45,722 nucleotides of DNA from JBCCBV01 sp039033855. GTDB lineage: Bacteria > Planctomycetota > Phycisphaerae > Phycisphaerales > Phycisphaeraceae. Under the pieces are notes generated by a model. The model saw nothing but the letters and a program-made list of their open reading frames with translations, did no database searches and was not told where the DNA came from. The translations under genes were made by a program, and so were the position numbers. Below, in pieces: positions 1 through 8,495 of the stretch. The first letter of the stretch is position 1; the number at the start of each line of letters is the position of its first letter. The DNA lies in NCBI GenBank assembly GCA_039033855.1, contig JBCCBV010000023.1:1-45722 (forward strand), in the 5' to 3' direction.

Positions 1-1
1 C

Positions 2-2068
2 ACCCAGTATGAGCCCGCCGACCCCGCCACCCAGGTCATCAACCCGGCGGTAGCCCCGCTGATCGACTCGGGCATCCTCGAGCCGCCCGACCCCGCGGCC
101 AGGTCGCGCGGCGCGTTCGCCATGGCCGCCAGTCGGTACGAGTTGACGTCGGTCCTGGGCGAAGGCGGCATGGGCATCGTGTTCAAGGCCCACGACCGCT
201 CGGGCGACTGCTGCGTCGCGGTCAAGACCCTCAAGCCCAACTTCCTGGCCAACGCCGGGGCGCGCAAACGCTTCATCGACGAAGCCAAAGAGATGAACAA
301 GATCCCCGCTTCGGCGCGGGTCTTGGTGGTCAAGTCCTTCGGCACAATCGAGCAGCCCTACTACGTCACCGAGTTCCTGCCCAACGGGACGCTCGGCGGC
401 ATCATCCGCAAGCAGGGCACGCTGACGGCCGAGCAGGCCCGGCGGTTCACGCGCGACATCGCCCAGGCCGTCGCCTACATCCACTCGCGCCAAGGCAAGC
501 TGCACCGCGACATCAAACCCGAAAACGTCCTGATCGACGCCGACGGCTCGGGCTGGTTGGCCGACTTTGGCCTGGTCTGGCAGGTCGGCGAAACCTCGGT
601 CGGCCTCCGCGCCGGCACGCTGCCCTACATGCCGCCGGAGGTCGTAAGCGACGAGCGCCGCGACGTCGGCTTCGAGTGGGACCTCTACTCCATCGGCGCC
701 ACGATGTACGAGATGCTCGTGGGCCACGCGCCTTACGCCGACGTGCTGCAGCGACACGCCCTGGCGCCGGGGCAGTCGCGCTCGCAACTGCTCCGCGCGC
801 TCATCGCCCAGCAGCCGCCAACCCCGATCCTCCGGCTGAACCGCAAGGCCCCCAAGCCGCTGGTCAAGATCGCCGACTGGGCCATGGCCCGCGACCGCCG
901 CGATCGCTACCTCGACGCCGACCAGATGTGCAACGACCTGGATCGCGTCGGCAAGAACCGCCGGCCACTTGGCCCGGATCAGCGCGAGTCGATGGACGAG
1001 AGCATCGACTCCGCGCCCGCCGGCGGGCTCGAGAACTTCTTCGACCGGCTGGGCATCCCCAGCCCCGGCGCCGTGGCCCACGCCGCTCGGGCCGGCGTGC
1101 TGCTTGCCTGCATCGGCGCGGCCATCTATTTCGCCATGCCCTACATCCAGGGCGAACCCGAGCCAAGCCCCGCGCCGGGCGTGAACGCGCCCGCCGATCC
1201 CGCAGCGCCCGGCGACCCCAACCTGGCGGCCGTCGTCGATCCCGGAGGCGCCCCCGGGGCAGACCCGGGCGTCAACCCGGCAACCCATCGCGATGTCGAC
1301 CCCGGTACCGACCCCGGCACCGACCCGACCCTTGAACCCGGAGGCGACCCCGGAAGCAATCCCGGCACCAACCCCGGCACTGACCCCGGCGCGGACCCCG
1401 GCACAGACCCAGCCGTCGGGCCGGGAACCGATCCGGGCGAGCGGGTCGCCGCCGCCCCACCGCTCATCGAGCAATCCAACCCCAACGGGCCCTACGGCCT
1501 GAAGCTCGAAGTCTTCAAAGACCCGCCGCAGATCACTTCGCCGTCACGGATCGGTGAAACCGACTTGATCCCCGCCACGGTCGTGGTCGGCCATGCTACC
1601 GACCGCAATATCGCCGATGCCGTGCGCATCAAGATCTCGCTCGACCGTACCGGTTATGTATGGCTCTTGATGAAAGACCCCAACGGCGACTTCCGCAGCG
1701 TATTGCCGGCCTCCGAGGGCGACCTCGGCTCCACGCAGGGGGCGCTGTCGTACAGCGGCCGTCGCCCCACTTTCCTGCCCCCGCTCGGTTCGCAGATGGA
1801 GTTCGCCGTCAGCCCGCCGGGAGGGGAAGTGACGCTGCTGGCCATCGTCGCCGGCAAGCGCTGGCGCATCGACGGCGTCACCATGCTGTCCGACGAACCC
1901 TTGTCCGAGGGCGAGGAAGAGTCTGAGATGCTGCCCCTGGTGCCCGCCTCGGCTCAGGTTGAGCTCTACAACTCCACCGAAACGCTCGGCAAGTATCCGT
2001 CTTTCGACGAAGCCTTCGGTGACGACTGGCAGACCGCCGAGTACCGGTTCACCGTCACGACGCCGTAA
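2..2068 (+). CDS. Membrane Ser/Thr protein kinase with C-terminal DUF4384-like domain (5' partial)
   Basis: Predicted to phosphorylate Ser/Thr of unknown targets at the inner membrane. Counting from the ATG at 122, the glycine-rich loop GEGGMG is at residues 14-19, the VAVK lysine at 35, HRDIKPEN from 128, DFG at 148-150 and an APE-like MPPE near 170, so the kinase looks active. One membrane segment follows (about 322-342), then a Pro/Gly/Asp linker of PGTDPG-type repeats (about 345-440), then a DUF4384-like domain (about 465-645). The reading frame stays open, with high-GC third positions, from base 2 to the ATG at 122, and no good ribosome site precedes that ATG. The true start is therefore probably left of the window; the ATG at 122 is the fallback. 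It is first of three same-strand genes, and its C-terminal domain is repeated in the next gene. The kinase call is secure; the domain name rests on remembered family pattern. Confidence 0.9.
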   Translation, partial: TQYEPADPATQVINPAVAPLIDSGILEPPDPAARSRGAFAMAASRYELTSVLGEGGMGIVFKAHDRSGDCCVAVKTLKPNFLANAGARKRFIDEAKEMNKIPASARVLVVKSFGTIEQPYYVTEFLPNGTLGGIIRKQGTLTAEQARRFTRDIAQAVAYIHSRQGKLHRDIKPENVLIDADGSGWLADFGLVWQVGETSVGLRAGTLPYMPPEVVSDERRDVGFEWDLYSIGATMYEMLVGHAPYADVLQRHALAPGQSRSQLLRALIAQQPPTPILRLNRKAPKPLVKIADWAMARDRRDRYLDADQMCNDLDRVGKNRRPLGPDQRESMDESIDSAPAGGLENFFDRLGIPSPGAVAHAARAGVLLACIGAAIYFAMPYIQGEPEPSPAPGVNAPADPAAPGDPNLAAVVDPGGAPGADPGVNPATHRDVDPGTDPGTDPTLEPGGDPGSNPGTNPGTDPGADPGTDPAVGPGTDPGERVAAAPPLIEQSNPNGPYGLKLEVFKDPPQITSPSRIGETDLIPATVVVGHATDRNIADAVRIKISLDRTGYVWLLMKDPNGDFRSVLPASEGDLGSTQGALSYSGRRPTFLPPLGSQMEFAVSPPGGEVTLLAIVAGKRWRIDGVTMLSDEPLSEGEEESEMLPLVPASAQVELYNSTETLGKYPSFDEAFGDDWQTAEYRFTVTTP

Positions 2069-2204
2069 AATACTTTGCGATGGCCGTGCAACGCCCGGCG
2101 ATCCGGGGCGATGACCCTTCGGGCCGCCCAGCGCCCCCTCCGCGGGCACGGCTGCCCGCCGAGCGCGCCACCCCCCGCCCGACCCGGCCCTGCGGCCGAT
2201 CGAC

Positions 2205-3170
2205 ATGACCACCACCGCCCTCCTACCGGCCAGCGCCCCCCGGCTCAGCCCGCCTGCGCCCCGACGCCGCACAGCCGTGGGCCGCGGAGCCCGCAGCAAT
2301 TCCTTGCGCATCGCCATCCGCATCGCAGACTGCCTGACCGTGGCCGTCGTCTGCGGCGGCGCGGTGCTTGCCGGCGTGGCCGGTGCGTTGTCTCTCTGGG
2401 ATCGACTGACGCCGCCAACCGCAACTCCGCGCGACCTTGCCCAACGCGAGACCCCCGCGGCGCCTCGGGCCTCAATCGACCCGGGCGTCACGCTCAAAAG
2501 CCCCGCCGCCTCTGCCCCGCCGCCCGCGGCCCAAGGCGAGAGCGCCGAAGAGCCCCACAAACCCGACGGGCCCTACGGCCTGTCGCTCCAAGTGATGCGC
2601 GACCCACCCCACCTGTCCGCGCAGCGCATCACCGAGGCCGACCTCGAACCCGCCGTCACCGTGTATGGCCACGCCGACGACCCGAACGTGGCCGACGCCG
2701 TGCGCATCCGCCTGGCCGTCGATCGAACGGCCTACGTCTGTCTGCTGATGGTCGATCCGCAAGGCCGGATCCGCACCGTGCTCCCCGCCGAGCCGACCGG
2801 CGCCGCGATGTTGCTTACGCCGGGACGGCCGACGTACCTGCCCGAGCTCGGGGCGCCGCTCGAGTTCACCGTCAGCCCGCCCGCAGGCGAGGTCCGGCTC
2901 ATCGCCATTGCCGCCGACCGCCCTTGGCGATTCACCGATGTCCCCCGGAATCCAGCCACGGCAGCAACACCGGATCACGCCGGCTTGCCCCTGGCGCCGA
3001 CAGGCACCCGCATCGACATCCTGCATCACGGCCGCGCCGTTGAAACCCACCCGAACCTGCAGGACGCCTTTGGCGAAAACTGGCAGACCGCCGGCTACCA
3101 ATTCCGCGTTTTGAGCCCTGAGAACCCGTTCCCGGTCGGTCGATTGGTCGCGGCGAGCTATCGTGGGTAA
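2205..3170 (+). CDS. Membrane-anchored DUF4384-like protein, paralogue of the kinase tail
   Basis: A 321-residue protein with a short basic N-terminus, one membrane segment (about 48-66), a Pro/Ala-rich linker, and a DUF4384-like domain from about residue 120 to the end. That domain follows the kinase C-terminus block by block: GPYGL near its start, DxNxADAVRI, LDRTGYV/VDRTAYV, EFxVSPPxGEV, and a closing DAFGxxWQTAxY. The pair therefore looks like a tandem duplication in which only the sensor or adaptor part was copied. It lies 136 bp after the kinase and 104 bp before the caspase gene, on the same strand, so co-transcription is likely. No convincing ribosome site precedes the ATG. In known proteins DUF4384 often accompanies caspase-like peptidases and kinases, which fits this setting; its biochemical role here is unknown. 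Confidence 0.85.
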   Translation: MTTTALLPASAPRLSPPAPRRRTAVGRGARSNSLRIAIRIADCLTVAVVCGGAVLAGVAGALSLWDRLTPPTATPRDLAQRETPAAPRASIDPGVTLKSPAASAPPPAAQGESAEEPHKPDGPYGLSLQVMRDPPHLSAQRITEADLEPAVTVYGHADDPNVADAVRIRLAVDRTAYVCLLMVDPQGRIRTVLPAEPTGAAMLLTPGRPTYLPELGAPLEFTVSPPAGEVRLIAIAADRPWRFTDVPRNPATAATPDHAGLPLAPTGTRIDILHHGRAVETHPNLQDAFGENWQTAGYQFRVLSPENPFPVGRLVAASYRG

Positions 3171-3274
3171 TTGCGATTCGCAACGGCCCGTCTCCGGGCA
3201 CGATCACCCCCCGGACGCCGCCCGGCGCCACCGCATTACTCGCCCACCCGTTCCCTAGCCAAGAGGACACCGCG

Positions 3275-6154
3275 ATGCCCCGCCTCTCCCTCCGCCGACC
3301 CCGCCAAGCCCGCTCCATCCGCCGCCGTTCGCAGGCCGCCTTTCAAGCCGTCGGGCTGACGGTGACCACCGCCGCGCTGCTGAGCGCCTGCGCCAACCCC
3401 AACATGCGGGTGCAGCCCGAGTATCGCGGCCCCGACACCCTGAGCTCCTCCCCATCCGCCGACGCCTCCGACGCCGCCCGCGACACCGCCATCGCCATCC
3501 GCGTGACCGACGCCCGGCGTCACAAGGGCCCCGAATCTTCTCGCGGGGGCGAGATCGTTGCCAAGGGCGACAAGGGCCAGATCGCCGTCGAGCAGGGGGT
3601 GGCCGATTACATCGCCGAGAACCTGGCCGTGGCCTACCGCGCCGCCGGGTTCGAGGTGCGCGACGACGCCTCGGTCACCGTCGATGTCAAGGTGCGCGAC
3701 CTCCGCGTCGAAGCGCTTGAGTTCACCCACTGGGGCCTGCCCAGCGACCGCGCCAGCACCGTCGACGCCATCGGCTTGTTCCTGCCCGGCCCGGACCGCC
3801 CGGCCCGCGCACTGGCCGTGCTCGACGTCGACCTGGCCAAGAACGGCCAGGCCCTGGGGCTGTCGTACTACATCGAGGGCTACGCCCGCAACGACGTCGA
3901 CAACCAGGCCGAGGTCGCCGACACAATCACCCAAAGCTGGAGCGAGGCTGTCAACCGCGTGGTGGCCGACACCGCCGCGGGCCTGCCGCTGATCGCCGAA
4001 TATGCCGTCACCCAGGCCGAGCAGGAAGCCTTGCAGGCGCAGCTCGACGCCCAACAGGCCCGCCTCGAACAGGCCCAGGAATCGCTGGCCGAACGCGAGC
4101 GGCTCTTCGCCGCCGACCGCGAGGCGCTCCAGGCCACCCGCCGCGACATCGAGCAGGAGCGCAAGCAGCTCGCCGAGAACCGCCAAGCCGTCGACCAAGA
4201 GAATCAAGACGCCGTCGCCAAACTCCAGGCCGTGCAGGCCGAGCTCGACCAGGCCCTGGCCGAGGTCGCTTCGTCCGACGCCGAACTCGCCGAACTGACT
4301 CAGAACATGCAGGCCCTGCAGGCCGAATGGGACGGCATCGAGGCCGAGCAGCTTGCGCTCCGCACCCAGGCCGCCGCCGCCGAGCGCGAGCAGCGTGCCG
4401 AGCTCTCTGCCCAGATCGACGCGTTGACCGCCGAGCGCGACGCCCTGCAAACCCAACTGCGCGAAGCCGAAACCAAGTTCTCTCAAGGCCTTGAAAACAA
4501 CGCCCAGGCCGCCGACCTCGGCGTCAAGCTCCAGGCCTTGTCCGCCCAACGGGCCGAGCTGGTTGTGATCCGCGCCGACCTGACCACCCGCTCCGCGGAG
4601 CTGGACGGGCTCGAAACCACGCTATCTCAGCAATCCGAGAACGTCTCCGCACAGCTCGCCGAGCTCGACGCCCGGCGAACCCTGCTGGCCGAGCGCGAAC
4701 AAAAACTCGGGGAGGTCGAGACCTCGATCGCCCAGCGCGACCAGGAGCTCCAGGAGTGGTCCGACCAGCTCGCCGCCTGGAAGCTCAGCCTGGCCAACGC
4801 CGAAAAGCAGGCCCAGGCTCGCGACGAGGCGTTCCGCGCCGAGCAAGAATCCCTGGCTCAATCCGAGGCCGACCTCGAAACCCGCCAGGCCGAACTCGCC
4901 CGACTCGAAGCCGAGCGCTACGCCGCCGACCGATCGATCCAGACGCCCAAGGTCGACGCAAAGAGCAACCTCAAGCCGCAGATCTATCTCGCCCTGCCCG
5001 ACAACCCCGCCCCGAGCACCGCCGAGTCGCAACTCAAGATCGACGGCGCGGTCTGGGACGACGGCGCGATCACCTCGCTCCGTTTCTACGTCAACGACAC
5101 CGAAGTCGACCCGGCCACCCACAAGGCCGGCCTGGTGCGCACCCGGCTGTCCACCACGCCCGACCCCGAGCTCACGCCCGCCGCCGACTCCGACACCGGC
5201 CTGCCCGCCCGGGGCACCCGCGGCGTCCGTGAGTTCGAGTTCGTCGCCCCGCTCACCAAATACGGCAAGAACGACGTGCGCATCGTCGCCACCGACGACC
5301 AGGGCGCCTCGTCCACGCTCGACTTCGCCGTCATCCGCCGCGACCCGGCCGGCAAGGTGCACGTGTTGTCCATTGGCGTCGAAAAATACGAAGGCATCCC
5401 GCCCCTGCGCTTCGCCGTCGACGACGCCGAGGCCGTAGTCGACACACTCGACGACGGGCTGGGCATCACCGGCAACCTGATCACCCTTTACGACGAGCAG
5501 GCCACCCGACGAGAGATCGTCAGCGCCATGACCCGCGGCCTGCGCGGCCTGTCCAAAGACGACACCGTGGTCATCTTCTTCTCCGGTCACGGCGCCCCGC
5601 TGGCCGTGCCCAACCCCGGCGGCGGGCCCAACGTGGCCCGGTACCTGCTGCCCGTCGACGCCGAGGCCGACGACCTCGAAGCCACCGCCATCAACATGGA
5701 CGAGATCGCCCGGTACCTCAACCGCATCGGCGCCGGACGCATCATCTTCCTCGCCGACACCTGCTACTCCGGCGGCGTCGCCAACACGCCGGGCGGACGC
5801 ACCGTCGGCAACGGCGTCCAGCTCCGCGCCGGATTCGTGCCCCGCAGCGTCCCCGACGACCTGGCCGACGTCGTCTCCGGCACAGGCAAGGTCATCATGA
5901 CCGCCTCGCGCGACGACCAGGTCGCCCAAGAGCTCCAAGAGCTCGGCCACGGCGTGTTCTCCTACTACCTCATCCAAGGCCTGAACGGCGAAGCCGACCG
6001 CACCCGACTCGGCAACGGCGACGGCGAAGTCACCATCGCCGAGCTCTACGACTACGTCCTCGATCAGGTCGGCCGAAAGACCAACAACGCCCAGACCCCG
6101 CAGATCAACGACGACTCCGCCGAAGGCGACATCGTCATTAGCCGTATCCGCTGA
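3275..6154 (+). CDS. Caspase-like (peptidase C14) lipoprotein with long coiled coil
   Basis: A 959-residue predicted lipoprotein and cysteine peptidase. A basic N-terminus and hydrophobic stretch lead to a lipobox LSAC with Cys at residue 39. Residues about 60-235 form an unrecognised globular region, about 245-555 a very long Glu/Ala/Gln-rich coiled coil, about 560-685 a beta-type linker, and about 690-955 a caspase-hemoglobinase fold. The catalytic dyad is present: His772 in FFSGHG and Cys830 in ADTCYSGG, each after the expected hydrophobic strand. C14 enzymes cleave after basic or acidic residues depending on subfamily; specificity cannot be read here. AGAGGA at 3262-3267 is a good ribosome site for this ATG. 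It ends the kinase/DUF4384 cassette. Metacaspase-like regulation or a death/defence role is possible but inferred. Confidence 0.92.
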   Translation: MPRLSLRRPRQARSIRRRSQAAFQAVGLTVTTAALLSACANPNMRVQPEYRGPDTLSSSPSADASDAARDTAIAIRVTDARRHKGPESSRGGEIVAKGDKGQIAVEQGVADYIAENLAVAYRAAGFEVRDDASVTVDVKVRDLRVEALEFTHWGLPSDRASTVDAIGLFLPGPDRPARALAVLDVDLAKNGQALGLSYYIEGYARNDVDNQAEVADTITQSWSEAVNRVVADTAAGLPLIAEYAVTQAEQEALQAQLDAQQARLEQAQESLAERERLFAADREALQATRRDIEQERKQLAENRQAVDQENQDAVAKLQAVQAELDQALAEVASSDAELAELTQNMQALQAEWDGIEAEQLALRTQAAAAEREQRAELSAQIDALTAERDALQTQLREAETKFSQGLENNAQAADLGVKLQALSAQRAELVVIRADLTTRSAELDGLETTLSQQSENVSAQLAELDARRTLLAEREQKLGEVETSIAQRDQELQEWSDQLAAWKLSLANAEKQAQARDEAFRAEQESLAQSEADLETRQAELARLEAERYAADRSIQTPKVDAKSNLKPQIYLALPDNPAPSTAESQLKIDGAVWDDGAITSLRFYVNDTEVDPATHKAGLVRTRLSTTPDPELTPAADSDTGLPARGTRGVREFEFVAPLTKYGKNDVRIVATDDQGASSTLDFAVIRRDPAGKVHVLSIGVEKYEGIPPLRFAVDDAEAVVDTLDDGLGITGNLITLYDEQATRREIVSAMTRGLRGLSKDDTVVIFFSGHGAPLAVPNPGGGPNVARYLLPVDAEADDLEATAINMDEIARYLNRIGAGRIIFLADTCYSGGVANTPGGRTVGNGVQLRAGFVPRSVPDDLADVVSGTGKVIMTASRDDQVAQELQELGHGVFSYYLIQGLNGEADRTRLGNGDGEVTIAELYDYVLDQVGRKTNNAQTPQINDDSAEGDIVISRIR

Positions 6155-6210
6155 GTTCACTTCAAACGCGACGACCTTCAAGCCGTCGCGGAACCGCCGA
6201 GCCTCCAAGC

Positions 6211-6246
6211 AAAACGCCCCGCGCCGATGAAGGCACGGGGCGTTTT
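6211..6246. terminator. Bidirectional rho-independent terminator
   Basis: An 11-bp perfect stem, AAAACGCCCCG (6211-6221) pairing with CGGGGCGTTTT (6236-6246), lies between the convergent caspase gene and beta-barrel gene. The T-run on one side and A-run on the other let it stop transcription from both directions. Confidence 0.85.
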
Positions 6247-6291
6247 CATTTCGAGACAGACCCGCAAGGCAAGCCCCGCGGCAGATCGGGC

Positions 6292-7305
6292 TTAGAACTC
6301 AAAGTTGGCGCCCACGCCAAAGTAGAACGCCAGCGCGTCGTTGCCGCCGTTCTGCACGCCGGCCACGCTCACGCCCAGCACGCTGTTGGGCTTCCATTGC
6401 AGGCCGAACGAGTAAGGCACGTGCGTGCCCAGCACCGGGTCCTGCGTAATCACTTCGTTCACCACCGAGAAGCCGTAAGGCAACAGCAGTTCAGTGCCCA
6501 GGTAGCCCACGGTGCCATTATCGACGGCCGCCGCGGGGGCGTCGTGCTTCCAGATCTGACGCAAGCCGCCGTGCACGATCACGCCCTGGAAGATGCCTTC
6601 CGGGTCGATGTCGAACTTCTTGGACAACGCGACATAAAACTCCTGCCGGGCGTTGGCATCGTCGACGCCGTCGAACCCGTCGAGCCAGATGAAGCCGATG
6701 CTGGTCTCCGGCGCCCAACCCTGATCTTTCAAGATGCGGGCGCGGACAGCCGGGCCGATCACCTCGGGGTTCTCGGGGTTCGTGCTGACCTCGGCGATGT
6801 TGTAGAAGCCGCCGACCTCAAGCCAGTCGAACACGCCGTAAGAAACCAGGAACCCGTGGCCACGCACGTCCGGGCCGGCGTCCTGGTTGAAGATGAAGAT
6901 GCAGTACTGGAACGTGAACTGCCCCTGCGCCAGCGTGCCCGACGAGGGGTTCAAGAACATGCCCCGCGTGCCCTGGAGCGAGATCAGCCCCTGGTTGCCC
7001 ACGTAACCTTCGTGGTTGTCGGCGAAGACCTCGAAGTCGCCGCCGGACGATTCCGACGGACCCGCGTCGCGCCCGAACTCCACAAACCCGCGGTCGTCCG
7101 CCGGGTCTTGCAGCGCCACAAACATCGACGACCAAGGCGTGGTGTCCACGGTCATCGGCGCGTTGGCGCCGTCCCAGACCTGGTGCCCGCTGGTCACGTC
7201 CGCCAGTAACGGCTCGGCCCAAGGCTCGCTGTCTGCGCCGAGCGCGGACGTCGAACCCAGACCCATCACCAACGCCGCCATACCCGCATGCAAAAACCGC
7301 TTCAT
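6292..7305 (-). CDS. Exported beta-barrel-like outer-membrane protein
   Basis: A 337-residue protein with a clear signal peptide (MKRFLHAGMAALVMGLG, cleavage near ALGA) and a C-terminal half of alternating aromatic/polar strands ending in a terminal phenylalanine (FYFGVGANFEF), as outer-membrane barrels do. The GLISLQGTRGMFLNPSSG segment near residues 105-125 and the later LVSYGVFDWLEVGGFYN weakly recall YjbH-type exopolysaccharide-associated barrels. I chose the ATG at 7305 because it starts the signal peptide and has GAGGG upstream; the same frame stays open far beyond it only because of base composition. It lies 158 bp after the end of the secretion operon on the same strand and appears to have its own promoter. 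Envelope location is likely; substrate or partner is unknown. Confidence 0.8.
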   Translation of the reverse strand: MKRFLHAGMAALVMGLGSTSALGADSEPWAEPLLADVTSGHQVWDGANAPMTVDTTPWSSMFVALQDPADDRGFVEFGRDAGPSESSGGDFEVFADNHEGYVGNQGLISLQGTRGMFLNPSSGTLAQGQFTFQYCIFIFNQDAGPDVRGHGFLVSYGVFDWLEVGGFYNIAEVSTNPENPEVIGPAVRARILKDQGWAPETSIGFIWLDGFDGVDDANARQEFYVALSKKFDIDPEGIFQGVIVHGGLRQIWKHDAPAAAVDNGTVGYLGTELLLPYGFSVVNEVITQDPVLGTHVPYSFGLQWKPNSVLGVSVAGVQNGGNDALAFYFGVGANFEF

Positions 7306-7375
7306 TGTGGAGTTCCCTCTATTGCGATGTGAGAACAAAACTGAACGCCGGCAAAGAACCCACCGGCGAGGAAGG

Positions 7376-7406
7376 ACTATAACGCACCATGCCCAGCGCA
7401 CGCCAA
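7376..7406 (-). promoter_or_regulatory. Possible sigma70-type promoter for the beta-barrel gene
   Basis: Read on the minus strand, TTGGCG (7401-7406) is followed after 19 bases by TATAGT (7376-7381), about 70 bp upstream of the ATG at 7305. The spacer is a little long. A GCCGG/CCGGC inverted repeat lies in the leader (about 7341-7362). Confidence 0.4.
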
Positions 7407-7463
7407 TCGGCGGCAGCGGGCCACCGCGTTTCCGGACCCACCCGCCGAGCCCAACCCGCCCCT

Positions 7464-8495
7464 TCAGGCCCGCCCGACCCGCCGCCAGACCTCCGCCAGC
7501 CGGCCATACAACCGCTCCGGCACCGCTGTTCCCACCTCGACCGGGCCGAGCGCCAAGACCAGCGGCGCGTCCGCCAAAACCGCCGCACCGCACCGCGCGG
7601 CCTCTTCGCGCAGCCAACCCGACGCCGACGCCGACGCCTGCAAACACACCACCGGCGCCCGATCGACACCCGGCCGAAACCGCAGCACCACCCACGCCCC
7701 GCCGGGCGCGAACACCACCACGTCTCCCACCAACACCCGCGCCCCGCCAGCCGCCCGGCGCCGCCGCCACGCAGACCGCCGCTGCGCCGCCTCCGGCCGG
7801 GCCGCCTGATCGCGCTGCTCGGCTCGGACCTCGGCCCGGGTCATCCGCAGGCCGCGCAGGTTCATCGCCCGACGCCAGAGCACGTCGCAGATTGCCGATA
7901 GCGCCATCGACAGCGCTACCCCTCCCGCAACCCACACCAACACACGATGCGCGAGCGCCGCCATCCCGGCTCCCGCTCCGTCCGTCGGCAATATCTCCGC
8001 GCCAGACCAAAGCGCCAGCCCGGCCGACAACGTCGTTCCCGCAATCACCAGCACGCCTCGTACCAACCTCCGCCCTACCCCGCCGGTCGGCGTACCACCA
8101 GAAGACCACAACCGTCCAAGCCTGGGCGTGACACTCTCGAGCCCAAACCCCAAGCCCCCTTGCACCGCGCCGACCAGGGCGCCGATTGACACCACGAAGA
8201 AAGACAACCCCACCACCAGCCAGAGGCCTTCACCAATCCCGCGCGATACCGCCGGCCAGTCGGCTGCGCCTTCCGAAGCCTCGCCCCACAAACCTGCTGT
8301 CCAGGCCGTGCATCGCGCGACCCACACCTCGCCACGCCACGCAATCGCCACCGCCAACAGCCCCAACACGCAGGCGAATCCCACGTCGGGCGACCGGGGC
8401 CAGACCCCGCGTCGTCGCGCTTCGCGCAGCCGCTTGGCCGTCGGCGGCTCGGTTCGCTCACCCCCACGAGAAGAAGACGCAAACGCTTCAGCCAC
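7464..8495 (-). CDS. sctU: Type III secretion export apparatus protein SctU (FlhB family) lacking NPTH
   Basis: FlhB/SctU proteins sit in the inner membrane at the export gate and switch substrate class after self-cleavage at NPTH. This 343-residue protein starts with the family signature ERTEPPTAKRLREARRRG (residues 13-30), has about four membrane segments (about 40-205), and a cytoplasmic domain whose C-terminal part (VLVGDVVVF... to VPERLYGRLAEVW) aligns clearly with FlhB_C. At the expected cleavage site, however, it reads F-A-P-G-G (residues 262-266) in place of N-P-T-H, so the catalytic Asn is Ala and cleavage should not occur. It starts at a GTG that overlaps the end of sctT by 8 bp. 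The family call is strong; a working secretion role is inferred from the operon. Confidence 0.9.
   Translation of the reverse strand: MAEAFASSSRGGERTEPPTAKRLREARRRGVWPRSPDVGFACVLGLLAVAIAWRGEVWVARCTAWTAGLWGEASEGAADWPAVSRGIGEGLWLVVGLSFFVVSIGALVGAVQGGLGFGLESVTPRLGRLWSSGGTPTGGVGRRLVRGVLVIAGTTLSAGLALWSGAEILPTDGAGAGMAALAHRVLVWVAGGVALSMALSAICDVLWRRAMNLRGLRMTRAEVRAEQRDQAARPEAAQRRSAWRRRRAAGGARVLVGDVVVFAPGGAWVVLRFRPGVDRAPVVCLQASASASGWLREEAARCGAAVLADAPLVLALGPVEVGTAVPERLYGRLAEVWRRVGRA

Noticed and set aside
1200..1440. Tandem-like repeats in the kinase gene, considered as a CRISPR or satellite
   Set aside because: They are in-frame PGTDPG-type linker codons within a clear gene, with no regular spacers.
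3236..6208. Two long minus-strand frames (437 and 528 residues) opposite the caspase gene
   Set aside because: Their sequences are Gly/Val/Leu-rich mirror images of the coiled-coil and peptidase codons. The plus strand encodes clear domains.
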